Below, piece by piece: positions 40,307-48,329 of a stretch of DNA of 64,000 nt. How positions within the stretch are numbered: the first letter of the stretch is position 1; every line of letters starts with the position of its first letter. The position numbers were made by a program, and so were the translations under genes. The stretch covers positions 26,118 to 90,117 of the forward strand of contig NZ_JAIXPP010000045.1 of NCBI RefSeq assembly GCF_027486195.1, written 5' to 3'. The notes under the pieces are model-generated. The model searched no databases, was not told the DNA's origin, and saw only the letters and a program-made list of their open reading frames with translations. The stretch comes from Novosphingobium sp. Its GTDB lineage: Bacteria > Pseudomonadota > Alphaproteobacteria > Sphingomonadales > Sphingomonadaceae.

Positions 40307-41121
40307 CGCGCTTCATGCCGTGGATCGAGCCAGTCGCGCAGCCCGTCGCCGAGCAGGATGAAGCCGAGCGCGGAAAGCGCGACGGCGAGGCCAGGCAAGA
40401 CCGCGCACCACCATTCGTACATGATCGTGGTGCGGCCATCGAAGATCATGGCGCCCCATTCGGCAGTCGGCGGCTGCGCTCCCAGACCGACGAACGACAG
40501 CGCGCTCGCCATTACCAGCGCGCTACCGAGCGCGGCGGAGGCAAAGGTGACGATGACCGGCGCAAGGTTTGGCAGGATATGCCGGCCGAGCAGCGCGGCG
40601 AAGCCCGCACCCATGGCACGCGATGCCGCGATGAAGGGCCTCTCGCGCAAGGACAGCGTCTCGCTGCGGAACAGCCGCAAGTTGAAGGGCACGCCAAGCA
40701 GCCCGAGCACGAGGACCAGATTGCCAAGGCTGGGGCCCAGCGCTGCTGACAGGGCGAGCGCGATGACGATGGCAGGGATCGACAGCGCTATATCCACCAG
40801 CCGCATGACCAGCGTATCGATCCAGCCGCCAGCCAGCGCCACCGCCGCACCCAGCAAGGCGCCCAAGCCGACCGACAGGGCGACAATGCCGATGGCCACC
40901 CCCAGCGAAGCGCGACCGCCCCAGAGGATGCGGGACAGGATATCGCGGCCAAGCGCATCGGTCCCGGCGGGATGCCGCCACGATGGGGGTTCGAGAATGG
41001 CGCCGACATCGGGCACGTTCGGCGGCCATGGTGAAAGCCACGGCGCCGCAAGGCTGACGACGATCATGAAGACGGTGATCGCGGCGCCGGCAACGAGGGC
41101 AGGGGGGTAGCGGCGGATCAT
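40303..41121 (-). CDS. Peptide ABC transporter permease (DppC-like)
   Basis: This 272-residue permease has six predicted membrane helices, the DppC N-terminal marker HPAGTDALGRDILSRILWGGRASL and the ATPase-contact EAA-like loop (IAASRAMGAGFAALLGRHILPN). Forms the channel with the DppB-like partner encoded just upstream. Overlaps both neighbours by 4 nt. Confidence 0.92.
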   Translation of the reverse strand: MIRRYPPALVAGAAITVFMIVVSLAAPWLSPWPPNVPDVGAILEPPSWRHPAGTDALGRDILSRILWGGRASLGVAIGIVALSVGLGALLGAAVALAGGWIDTLVMRLVDIALSIPAIVIALALSAALGPSLGNLVLVLGLLGVPFNLRLFRSETLSLRERPFIAASRAMGAGFAALLGRHILPNLAPVIVTFASAALGSALVMASALSFVGLGAQPPTAEWGAMIFDGRTTIMYEWWCAVLPGLAVALSALGFILLGDGLRDWLDPRHEAR

Positions 41122-42119
41122 GCCAGCCGCACCCGCGGGTCGACGGCGGCCAGCAACAGGTCGGCGAGGAGATTGACGACGACATAGGCCGCCGAGGCGA
41201 TCACCGCAAAGCCCATAACCACCGGAAAATCGAGATTGCCGATGGCGCTGACGACGAACTGCCCGGCGCCCGGCCAGCCGAACACGGTTTCCACAGATAC
41301 CGAGCCATAAAGCATCGCGGCAAGCGAGGCCGCGACCACTGAAATCAGCGGCGACAGGGCATTGCGCAAGGCGTGCACGCGCACGATCGTCCCTTCCGGC
41401 AGGCCCGATGCACGCGCCACACGGATATAGTCCTGCGCCATCACGCCAAGCATCTGGTTGCGGGTGAGCCGGGCAAACAGACCAAGATCGAGCAGCGCGA
41501 GGGTGAACACCGGCAAGGCCAGATGCGCACAGGCGGTGCGGAACCCGGCGAGGTCTCCGGCCAGCAAGGCATCGACGGTGAGAAACCCGGTCACGGCGGG
41601 CGGCGGCGTGCCGGTAAATCGCCCTGAAGCCGGAAACCAGCCGAGTTCGCGGTAGAACAGGATGATCAGGATCGATCCAAACCAGAAGGCCGGAATGGCC
41701 GCGCCGGCCACGGCCATGATCCGCACCGTGCGATCGGCAGCGCCGTTTCGCCGAAGCGCCGCCAGCATGCCCAGCGGGATACCGGCCAGCACCGCGAGCA
41801 GCAGGGCGGCCCCCATAAGTTCAAGCGAGGCCGGTGCCTTGGCGAGGATCGCTTCGGCGACCGGCCGGCCATCAACGTTGGACGTGCCCAGATCGCCGTG
41901 CACAAGCCGCCCGAGGTAGCGGGTATATTGCGCGGCCACAGGCTGATCGAGCCCGAGATCGATCCGGACCCGCGCGACGGCTTCCGCCGATGCCTGCGGC
42001 CCTGCCACCAGCCGCGCCGGATCGCCCGGGGCGAGATGCGCAATGGCAAAAGTGATCAGCGACACGCCAAGCAGCACGACAGCGAGAAAGCCGAGCCTGC
42101 GGAACAGGAACGCCAGCAT
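41118..42119 (-). CDS. Peptide ABC transporter permease (DppB-like)
   Basis: This 333-residue permease has six predicted membrane helices and the DppB signature ITFAIAHLAPGDPARLVAG near the N terminus, followed by the long periplasmic segment YTRYLGRLVHGDLGTS and the EAA loop DYIRVARASGLPEGTIVRVHALRNAL. Its start codon shares bases with the stop of the CPBP gene upstream (TGATG). Confidence 0.92.
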   Translation of the reverse strand: MLAFLFRRLGFLAVVLLGVSLITFAIAHLAPGDPARLVAGPQASAEAVARVRIDLGLDQPVAAQYTRYLGRLVHGDLGTSNVDGRPVAEAILAKAPASLELMGAALLLAVLAGIPLGMLAALRRNGAADRTVRIMAVAGAAIPAFWFGSILIILFYRELGWFPASGRFTGTPPPAVTGFLTVDALLAGDLAGFRTACAHLALPVFTLALLDLGLFARLTRNQMLGVMAQDYIRVARASGLPEGTIVRVHALRNALSPLISVVAASLAAMLYGSVSVETVFGWPGAGQFVVSAIGNLDFPVVMGFAVIASAAYVVVNLLADLLLAAVDPRVRLA

Positions 42120-43057
42120 CAGGCCGGACGAAGCGGCGGGTTGGCGCGGCCAAGACGGCGCCCGGCAAATACGGAGATGATCAGCGCGATGACAACGACG
42201 AGCAAAGTCCGCAGATCGATCAGACCGAGCGTCGGCGCGGCCGCATCACCGACGGCTTTCGACCAGACATTGGTGCCGCCATGAATGAAGATCGCCGGCC
42301 AGAGGCTGCCGCCGCTGCGATTGACCGCATAGACCGCGCAGATCGATAGGGCGATGCACAGGATCAGGAATATCGTCTGGTTGGCCACCCAGACGCCGGG
42401 ATCGAACGGCCCGAGAAATGCCGGTATCTCGCGCGGGAGGTGCCAGGCCCAGTGCATGATGCCGAGCAGTACCGCCGCCAGCCAGGCCGATTTCATGCGA
42501 TCCTGCAGGAGCGGCCCGGCAAAGCCGCGCCAGCCGAGCTCCTCAAGGCTCCCGCCTTCATCGAGGAACAGCCCGATCACTGCGCCAAAGACCGCGCCGC
42601 CGCCAATGGCGCGCAGCCGGTCAAAGGGATCGACGCCCGGCCCGGCCACGAAATCGTATACCGCAAATCCGGCTGCATAGATGCCGAGCAAGGCAGCATA
42701 GAGCAGCAATGCCTCCGCCTTGCTGCGCTCCGGGCCGAAGGGATGGAGGCGTGAGAGCAGGCGTTTCAGGCCGCCGCCACCGCCAAGCGAAGCGATGACC
42801 AGTGCGGAGATTGAAGGGGCTGCGGCAAAGATGAAGATGCCGGACAAGACAGGTTGTTTGCCGACTTCAACCGCGATGGTGACAAGGTTGATGTACCACG
42901 AGCCATCCATGATGTTCTGGGCGAGCGCGCCGAGCGCGGCGGCGGTTTCCGGCCGCAGGATGAACATGGTCATCGAATAGGCCATGACCGCGCAGACGAT
43001 CAGCAAGGCCAGCAGATAGAAGGCCAGCACCGGGCGGCGTTGGGCAAAATTCCGCAT
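42119..43057 (-). CDS. CPBP family intramembrane metalloprotease
   Basis: This 312-residue membrane protein has about eight helices and the CPBP (Rce1/CAAX-like, ABI) motifs: EELGWRG in SLEELGWRGFAGPLLQ and the second motif HWAWH in GIMHWAWHLP. Family members cut prenylated or leader peptides; the sphingomonad microcystinase MlrA belongs here and linearises a cyclic peptide. It is the first gene of an eight-gene operon with peptide permeases and peptidases, with AGGAGGG before its ATG and palindrome B 71 nt upstream. A ring-opening or processing peptidase is plausible; bacteriocin self-immunity is the usual alternative for CPBP proteins. Confidence 0.8.
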   Translation of the reverse strand: MRNFAQRRPVLAFYLLALLIVCAVMAYSMTMFILRPETAAALGALAQNIMDGSWYINLVTIAVEVGKQPVLSGIFIFAAAPSISALVIASLGGGGGLKRLLSRLHPFGPERSKAEALLLYAALLGIYAAGFAVYDFVAGPGVDPFDRLRAIGGGAVFGAVIGLFLDEGGSLEELGWRGFAGPLLQDRMKSAWLAAVLLGIMHWAWHLPREIPAFLGPFDPGVWVANQTIFLILCIALSICAVYAVNRSGGSLWPAIFIHGGTNVWSKAVGDAAAPTLGLIDLRTLLVVVIALIISVFAGRRLGRANPPLRPA

Positions 43058-43128
43058 GGCTGGCCGTTCCCTCCTGCTTGGCGTGGTATTGCCGCAATCT
43101 GGCTCAGCGCGTGGGCCGACGCAAGAAA

Positions 43129-43147
43129 AACATAATTCAATTATTTT
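43129..43147. promoter_or_regulatory. Palindromic operator, copy B
   Basis: AACATAA-TTCAA-TTATTTT: the left half is perfect and the right half has one mismatch. It lies 71 nt upstream of the CPBP gene, between it and the M55 gene, and so heads the eight-gene peptide-import operon. Confidence 0.7.
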
Positions 43148-43157
43148 GACGAGCTGC

Positions 43158-43991
43158 TCAAAACGCCATCACCCCGGTCGGGCTGTAGAGCATGGCGAAG
43201 CTGGTGAAGCGCATCACTTCGGTGATGGTGTCAAACTCGACGCGAACCGTGAACGCATCGGTTTGCCGGACGATCGGCAGATAGGCGAGCATCTCGGCGG
43301 CATTGCGGCTGAGCATGACATAATCGACGACAAAGGGCCCGGAGCGGCTGAACAGCGCCGGCAGCGGCCTCGCGAGCGCTGCGGCGGTTTCTTCGGCAAG
43401 CTGGCGGCAGGCGGCGGCGGGGGAAGGGGTGAGCACCGAGCGCCAACCGAGCGATTGCTTGACCGTGACCAAGGCAGCGTCCGGAGCGTAGCGCTTTGCA
43501 TCCTCGGTGGCGGCCTGATCGCCGCTGACCAGCACCACCGGCACGCCATGTTCACCGGCCAGCGCGGCATTGAGCCAGCCTTCGGAAATGCTGATCCCGT
43601 TGACCAGAATGTCGCGGTATGCCCCGCCGTGATAGGTGTGGGCGAGCGTTCCGCCAGTCCCCTGCATGCCGTTGTGGAAGCCGACAAAGGCCGTGGCGGC
43701 AACGCCGGGCAGTTCGATGCCCTGCATCTGGAGCAGGGGACGCGGCCATGATCGCACGAGCCTGACGCCATCGGGGAGCAGGGCAGGATCGATGTTGTGG
43801 GCGTTGCCATGGCCATCGGCGACGATCACTTCATCATACCCGCCAGCCAGCGCCGCATTGGCGACTGCCATGACCTCATCAGCCATCCAGTGCCGTGCCG
43901 CCTGCCATTCCCAGCCATCTGGCATCAGTGCGAAATTCGCCGAGACCCCGGCGCAGCCCTCGATATCGGCACAGATGAAGAAACGGCGCAT
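43158..43991 (-). CDS. M55 family D-aminopeptidase (DppA-like)
   Basis: This 277-residue M55 zinc peptidase has D9 and E11 in ADIEGCAGV, H61 in ADGHGNAH, H106 in VGFHNGM and E137 in ISISEGW, matching the DppA metal ligands, with a likely nucleophilic histidine in AHTYHGG. DppA of Bacillus subtilis releases N-terminal D-alanine from small peptides and is encoded in a dipeptide-transport operon. AGGAG lies 8 nt before its ATG. Palindrome C, perfect in both halves, lies 24 nt upstream and is shared with the divergent NTF2-like/TetR unit. Confidence 0.88.
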   Translation of the reverse strand: MRRFFICADIEGCAGVSANFALMPDGWEWQAARHWMADEVMAVANAALAGGYDEVIVADGHGNAHNIDPALLPDGVRLVRSWPRPLLQMQGIELPGVAATAFVGFHNGMQGTGGTLAHTYHGGAYRDILVNGISISEGWLNAALAGEHGVPVVLVSGDQAATEDAKRYAPDAALVTVKQSLGWRSVLTPSPAAACRQLAEETAAALARPLPALFSRSGPFVVDYVMLSRNAAEMLAYLPIVRQTDAFTVRVEFDTITEVMRFTSFAMLYSPTGVMAF

Positions 43992-44015
43992 GTGAGTCTC
44001 CTGCTTGGCACAGCG

Positions 44016-44034
44016 AACATAAAACGATTATGTT
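44016..44034. promoter_or_regulatory. Palindromic operator, copy C
   Basis: AACATAA-AACGA-TTATGTT, perfect in both halves. It sits in the 79-bp gap between the M55 peptidase gene (24 nt away) and the NTF2-like gene (36 nt away), so it can control both directions, including the tetR gene itself. Confidence 0.75.
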
Positions 44035-44070
44035 ATTCTGACCAGATGCCTTAGCAAGGAGCTGCCGTTC

Positions 44071-44412
44071 ATGCCGATCACCGACATCATCGATACCCAG
44101 GTCGATGCCTATAACCGGGGCGATACGGCCGCATTTGTCGCCACTTACGCAGCTGATGCGGTGTGCACGCGCATTCCTTCGGGAACCGTGATGGCAGCCG
44201 GTCGCGGCCAGATCGCCGAGATCTGGGGGGCGATGTTTGCACGCTCGCCGCGCACCTGCGTGGTGCGCAACCGGATGGTCCAGGATGATTTCGTCGTTGA
44301 TCACGAACAGGTCACGCTTCACGTGACCGGCGCGGTCATCGATGCCCTTGCCATCTACCGCGTTGCAGACGGTTTGATCGCGCAGGTCTGGTTTCCCGAT
44401 GTGGCGACCTGA
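44071..44412 (+). CDS. SnoaL/NTF2-like protein
   Basis: This 113-residue alpha+beta barrel protein of the SnoaL-like type: ITDIIDTQVDAYNRGDTAAFVATYAADAV at the start and LAIYRVADGLIAQVWFP at the end are typical. The fold is used by isomerases, hydrolases and simple binding proteins, so no reaction can be given. AAGGAG lies 9 nt before the ATG. Sits between palindrome C and the tetR gene and is probably co-transcribed with it. Confidence 0.75.
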   Translation: MPITDIIDTQVDAYNRGDTAAFVATYAADAVCTRIPSGTVMAAGRGQIAEIWGAMFARSPRTCVVRNRMVQDDFVVDHEQVTLHVTGAVIDALAIYRVADGLIAQVWFPDVAT

Positions 44413-44487
44413 CTATTGGCAGAGTTGAGCGCCGCCGCAACAAGGCCTAGAGCGGTTCTCGAACCAGGCAGGAAAGCAGCATCCGAG

Positions 44488-45132
44488 ATGAATGCGCGAC
44501 CGTTGAGAGTGGCCGAAGCGGCTGAACCCGAACACCGCGGTGATCGCACGAGGAAGGCGATCAAGCGCGTCATCGCCAAGCTCGCCATGAAGCGGAGCAT
44601 TTCCGAGATCAATCTGTCCGACATCTGCGCCGGCGCCAAACTTACCACGGGTGCGGTCTATTTCCATTTCAAGGGCAAGGATGATGCCATCGAGGAGATG
44701 GTTATCGACGAGATCGGCGACATCTATGCCCGCATGGAGAAACTGCAGGGCAGCAATTTCGGCGAACTGGTCGCCCGCGCTCTGGAGGACTCATCGTCCT
44801 ATCATCAACGCAGCAAGCAACTGCCGCGTGCGATCCAGCAGGTGATCAACATGCGGCCCAAGGCCTATGCGGCCTGGATCAAGGCCCGCGAGCCCGTTGT
44901 CGAAAAGTTTCGCGCCGCCATCGCTCAGGAACGCGCTGCAGCTGGCCTTTCGATCGAGCCGGCGCCCTATCTCGCGCATTTCATCCTCAATTCGATGGAG
45001 GATCTGGGGATGGACTTGTTCCAGTGGAACAACCCTACGCTGGCTCCCTTCGCGAAGACACCGGCTGATTGGAACGCCCGGCAGACCGCGCTGTGGCGTC
45101 ACGCGATTCTGGCGCCGTTCGAGAGCGATTGA
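44488..45132 (+). CDS. TetR family regulator, candidate regulator of the peptide cluster
   Basis: This protein has an N-terminal TetR helix-turn-helix (SEINLSDICAGAKLTTGAVYFHFKGKDDAIEEM, about residues 37-70) and a helical ligand domain. I chose ATG 44488 (214 residues); a TTG at 44416 would add 24 residues without family features. It is the only regulator gene within the six units that carry the AACATAA-N5-TTATGTT palindrome, and palindrome C lies at the head of its own unit, so autoregulation is likely. Most TetR proteins repress until a ligand, here perhaps an imported peptide, releases them. Confidence 0.85.
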   Translation: MNARPLRVAEAAEPEHRGDRTRKAIKRVIAKLAMKRSISEINLSDICAGAKLTTGAVYFHFKGKDDAIEEMVIDEIGDIYARMEKLQGSNFGELVARALEDSSSYHQRSKQLPRAIQQVINMRPKAYAAWIKAREPVVEKFRAAIAQERAAAGLSIEPAPYLAHFILNSMEDLGMDLFQWNNPTLAPFAKTPADWNARQTALWRHAILAPFESD

Positions 45133-45151
45133 AACATAATTCTGTTATGTT
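45133..45151. promoter_or_regulatory. Palindromic operator, copy D
   Basis: AACATAA-TTCTG-TTATGTT, perfect in both halves. It begins one base after the tetR stop codon and ends 12 nt before the ATG chosen for the second S12 hydrolase, so it must overlap the promoter or leader of that gene. Confidence 0.75.
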
Positions 45152-45163
45152 AGTGTGCCTGCG

Positions 45164-46402
45164 ATGACAGCGCAGGATGAAATGATGGGATTGATCGACG
45201 GGAGTTTGGATCGGCGGCAGTTGCTGGCCCTGCTGTCAGCCGCCATCGTCGCACCAAGCGCCAGCGCACAGATCGCGGCTGTCCCGGTCGAGAAGGCGCT
45301 GCGGGCATTCGTCCGCCGCCATGTCGGTGGCCACCGCGCGCCGGGTATCTCGGTCGCCGCGGTGATGCCTGATGGGAGGACCATTGCTGTTGCGGGCGGC
45401 CTTGCCGATCCCGCAACCGCAAGGCCGATGACGCCAGCGACGCGGCTGATGTCGGGGTCCACCGGCAAGACCTTCGCCGCCGCCACTGCCATGGCGCTGG
45501 TCGATGCGGGCAAGCTCAGCCTTGATGCACCGATTTCGCGGCTGTTCGCCGACGAACCCTGGTATGGGCGGCTGCCCAATGCCAAAGCGCTGACGCTGCG
45601 CATGCTGCTCCAGCACAGTGAGGGCTTTCCGCAATTCCTCGATCAGCTGGATTTCCAGTGGGCCTTCACGACGGACGCCATCCGCGGCCGTGATATCGGT
45701 TACAGCCCGCGCAAGATGCTGTCGTTCATTCTCGATGAACCGCCACTGTTCGCGCCCGGCGCCCGGCACAGCTATTCCGATCTTGGCTATCACCTTGCCG
45801 GGCTGGCGATGGAGAAGGCAACCGGGAAGGGCTATTACGAACTGCTCGACGCGCTCGTCCTCTCGCGGCTGAAATCACCCGATGTGATCGCTGCCAGCAG
45901 CACCGATCTTCCCGGCCTCGCCACCGGATTTGCGCGCGGCGACATCCTGGCCGCGATGGCCGGAATGACCGGCCGCACCACCGATGCGGCTGGCCATCTG
46001 CGGCACACTCCGAAACTGGAATATACCGGCGGCGGTCTGGCCCTCACACCGCGCGCGCTGGCGCAATTCTACTGGAAACTCGCCAAGGGTCGGATCCTGC
46101 CGCTGGCGAGCTTCAAGACGATGATGGATTCGAGCCTGCCGCTGCCCGGCCCGCCGCAGCCCGGCGTTTCGCAAGCTTATGGCCTTGGCATGTTCATTAC
46201 CAAGCGCCCCGGATTGGGCCGCTATATCAGCCATTCCGGCTATTATCCGGGCTATTCCTCCAACGTCGCCATGCTGCTTGATCACGGCATCGCAGTCGCC
46301 GTTCAGCAGAACAGCGACCACGGCGACGACATTTATGCGATGTTGAAGGAACTGGCGGCGGCGGTGATTGCTGCAAACGCCTCTAGCCCCGTGTCTTCCT
46401 GA
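45164..46402 (+). CDS. S12 beta-lactamase-fold serine hydrolase, exported
   Basis: This 412-residue penicillin-recognising hydrolase has S99-T-G-K102, a Y-S-D motif (in place of Y-x-N) in HSYSDLGYH and HSG in YISHSGYYPG. The N terminus LDRRQLLALLSAAIVAPSASA looks like a Tat-type or Sec export signal. Relatives include D-Ala-D-Ala carboxypeptidases, alkaline D-peptidases and esterases. Exported, it could trim D-peptides before uptake. GTG 45155 and ATG 45182 are alternative starts. Its 3' end overlaps the converging D-aminoacylase gene by 20 nt. Confidence 0.82.
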   Translation: MTAQDEMMGLIDGSLDRRQLLALLSAAIVAPSASAQIAAVPVEKALRAFVRRHVGGHRAPGISVAAVMPDGRTIAVAGGLADPATARPMTPATRLMSGSTGKTFAAATAMALVDAGKLSLDAPISRLFADEPWYGRLPNAKALTLRMLLQHSEGFPQFLDQLDFQWAFTTDAIRGRDIGYSPRKMLSFILDEPPLFAPGARHSYSDLGYHLAGLAMEKATGKGYYELLDALVLSRLKSPDVIAASSTDLPGLATGFARGDILAAMAGMTGRTTDAAGHLRHTPKLEYTGGGLALTPRALAQFYWKLAKGRILPLASFKTMMDSSLPLPGPPQPGVSQAYGLGMFITKRPGLGRYISHSGYYPGYSSNVAMLLDHGIAVAVQQNSDHGDDIYAMLKELAAAVIAANASSPVSS

Positions 46403-48131
46403 TCAGGCGGCCCGGGCGCGCACCGGTGAGTGCGCCGCCTGCGCTGACCGTTTCGCCAGCGAGCAGCGTTTCGATGTAGCCACGCGCGCCTTGCAGGAAG
46501 CGGATACCGCCTGCGGGCAGATCGGCATGGATTTCGGGCTTTTCGAGGCCGAGCGCGGCAAAATCGATGACATTGAGATCGGCCCGGCGGCCGACTGCCA
46601 CCACGCCGCGGTCATCAAGGCCGAAATGCTGCGCCGGAATGCCGGTCTGCAGCGCCACCGCACGTTCAAGCGGGATGCGAGGCCCCCGCGTTCTGTCGCG
46701 GGCCCAGTGGCTGAGCAAATAGGTCGGGAAACTGCCATCGGAGGAAAAGCCGACATGGGCGCCCCCGTCCGATAGCCCCATCATCGCGTTGGGATCGCTC
46801 AGCATCGCGTGGATGGCGGAAAAATCGCCGCCACCATAGTTCATGATCGGCACGTAGATCAGGCCATGGCCATCATTCTCAAGCAGTTGGTCGAGCAGGA
46901 CGTCCTGCGGGTCGCGTCCCTGTGCCTGCGCCAGCGCCCAGATCGATCGCTCCGGCACGGGTTCATAGTCAACATCATTGCCCAGCGGGAACATCCGCTT
47001 GAGCATGGCGACGGGATCGGCACCCCATTCCTCGGCGCGGGGCGTTACCGACATGACGAACTGCGAGAGCGGCGTATCGGGCTCGGCCAGCAATTGCGCG
47101 CGCACCGCCGGATCGCGCAGCCGGGCGACCCGCTCCGCGAGCGGCAGATGCGCCATGGCCATGTAGGCCGGCCTCGTGACGAAGGGATGGATGGTGCCCG
47201 CGAGCGTCTGGATCGAGCCCAGCGGCCTCGGCGCCACCTGCGCGCGCATTTCGAACCCCGCTGCGTTGACGCTTGCGCACGCCTTCAGCAGGCCCTGCCA
47301 GAAGCCTTCCGGCCACCAGTCATCCTGCTCCAGCGTGAACGACAATGGCCGCTTGCTGCGCCGGGCGAGTTCGAGCACTTCGGGAAAATCGTCGAGATTC
47401 TCGCGGTAGAAATCATTGAACAACTGGATGACGCCGCGCCCGGCAGCGCCCATGGCTTCGCCGATGGCATAGAGTTCCTCGGCGGCGACATGGCGGGCAT
47501 AAGTCGGGTTGCCCTTGGCATCGCGGTGGCCGATGGTGTTGGCGGTCGTGAAGCCGACTGCGCCTGCAGCAATCCCGTCCACCACGATGCGCGACATAGC
47601 AGCAATGTCTTCCTCCGTCGCCGCTTCGCGGCGAAGCGCGCGTTCGCCCATCACGAACAGCCGCACGGCATTGTGCGGCACCTGGACACCGATATCGACG
47701 GTGCGCGGCATAGCAGCCACGGCATCGAGATATTCCGGAATCGTCTCCCATCCCCAGCGGATGCCTTCGTGGAGCGCCGTGCCCGGAATATCCTCGACGC
47801 CTTCCATCAGATCGACCAGCCGGTCGCGATCTTCCTTGCGGCAGGGCGCGAAGCCGACGCCGCAATTGCCCATGATCGCCGTGGTCACGCCGTGCGCGGC
47901 CGAAGGCAGCATTTCGCCATCCCACGACACCTGCCCATCATAATGGGTGTGCACGTCGATGAAGCCGGGGGTGACGATGGCGCCATCGGCGTCTATCTCG
48001 CGCGCTCCATGCGCGGCAATCCTGCCGATTTCCCGGATGACGCCGCCTGCGATCCCGATATCGGCGGTTGTCGCTGCTGCGCCCGTGCCATCGACCACAC
48101 TTGCGCCGCGGATCACCAAATCAAAGGCCAT
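46383..48131 (-). CDS. N-acyl-D-amino-acid deacylase family amidohydrolase
   Basis: This 582-residue amidohydrolase has H61 and H63 in FIDVHTHYD, the bridging cysteine C90 in GNCGVGFAP and LSDGGAHVGF near the end, all marks of D-aminoacylases. They remove the acyl group from N-acyl-D-amino acids; dihydroorotase-like enzymes are more distant. No signal peptide. GGGAG lies 8 nt before ATG 48131. The open frame runs on upstream to 49616, but that part is antisense to the MFS gene and unrelated. Palindrome E lies 41 nt before the start. Confidence 0.85.
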   Translation of the reverse strand: MAFDLVIRGASVVDGTGAAATTADIGIAGGVIREIGRIAAHGAREIDADGAIVTPGFIDVHTHYDGQVSWDGEMLPSAAHGVTTAIMGNCGVGFAPCRKEDRDRLVDLMEGVEDIPGTALHEGIRWGWETIPEYLDAVAAMPRTVDIGVQVPHNAVRLFVMGERALRREAATEEDIAAMSRIVVDGIAAGAVGFTTANTIGHRDAKGNPTYARHVAAEELYAIGEAMGAAGRGVIQLFNDFYRENLDDFPEVLELARRSKRPLSFTLEQDDWWPEGFWQGLLKACASVNAAGFEMRAQVAPRPLGSIQTLAGTIHPFVTRPAYMAMAHLPLAERVARLRDPAVRAQLLAEPDTPLSQFVMSVTPRAEEWGADPVAMLKRMFPLGNDVDYEPVPERSIWALAQAQGRDPQDVLLDQLLENDGHGLIYVPIMNYGGGDFSAIHAMLSDPNAMMGLSDGGAHVGFSSDGSFPTYLLSHWARDRTRGPRIPLERAVALQTGIPAQHFGLDDRGVVAVGRRADLNVIDFAALGLEKPEIHADLPAGGIRFLQGARGYIETLLAGETVSAGGALTGARPGRLIRKTRG

Positions 48132-48172
48132 GCCACTCTCCCGTGCCGACGAACCAATCGGCTTTGCTCCAT

Positions 48173-48191
48173 AACATAATCCGGTTATGTT
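48173..48191. promoter_or_regulatory. Palindromic operator, copy E
   Basis: AACATAA-TCCGG-TTATGTT, perfect in both halves, in the gap between the divergent D-aminoacylase and MFS genes (41 and 138 nt away). On the minus strand its TATGTT could serve as a -10 box with TTGTGT 18 nt upstream. Confidence 0.75.
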
Positions 48192-48329
48192 GATTGACAC
48201 AAGGCAGGAGAATCGCAAGCTCGCGTTTGTGGTGAGGTCTGCTGATCTTCGGCAGAAAGGTTCCGCTGGGCAGCCGGATCGAACGAGGCCAGGCGCGGCC
48301 TGCTGAAATCGGCCGCTGGAGGCAAACGG

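Noticed and set aside
44448..44475. CTAGAGC...GAACCAGG resembling the MITE-like terminal repeat
   Set aside because: Only scattered matches to the repeat core and no partner end nearby; likely chance.
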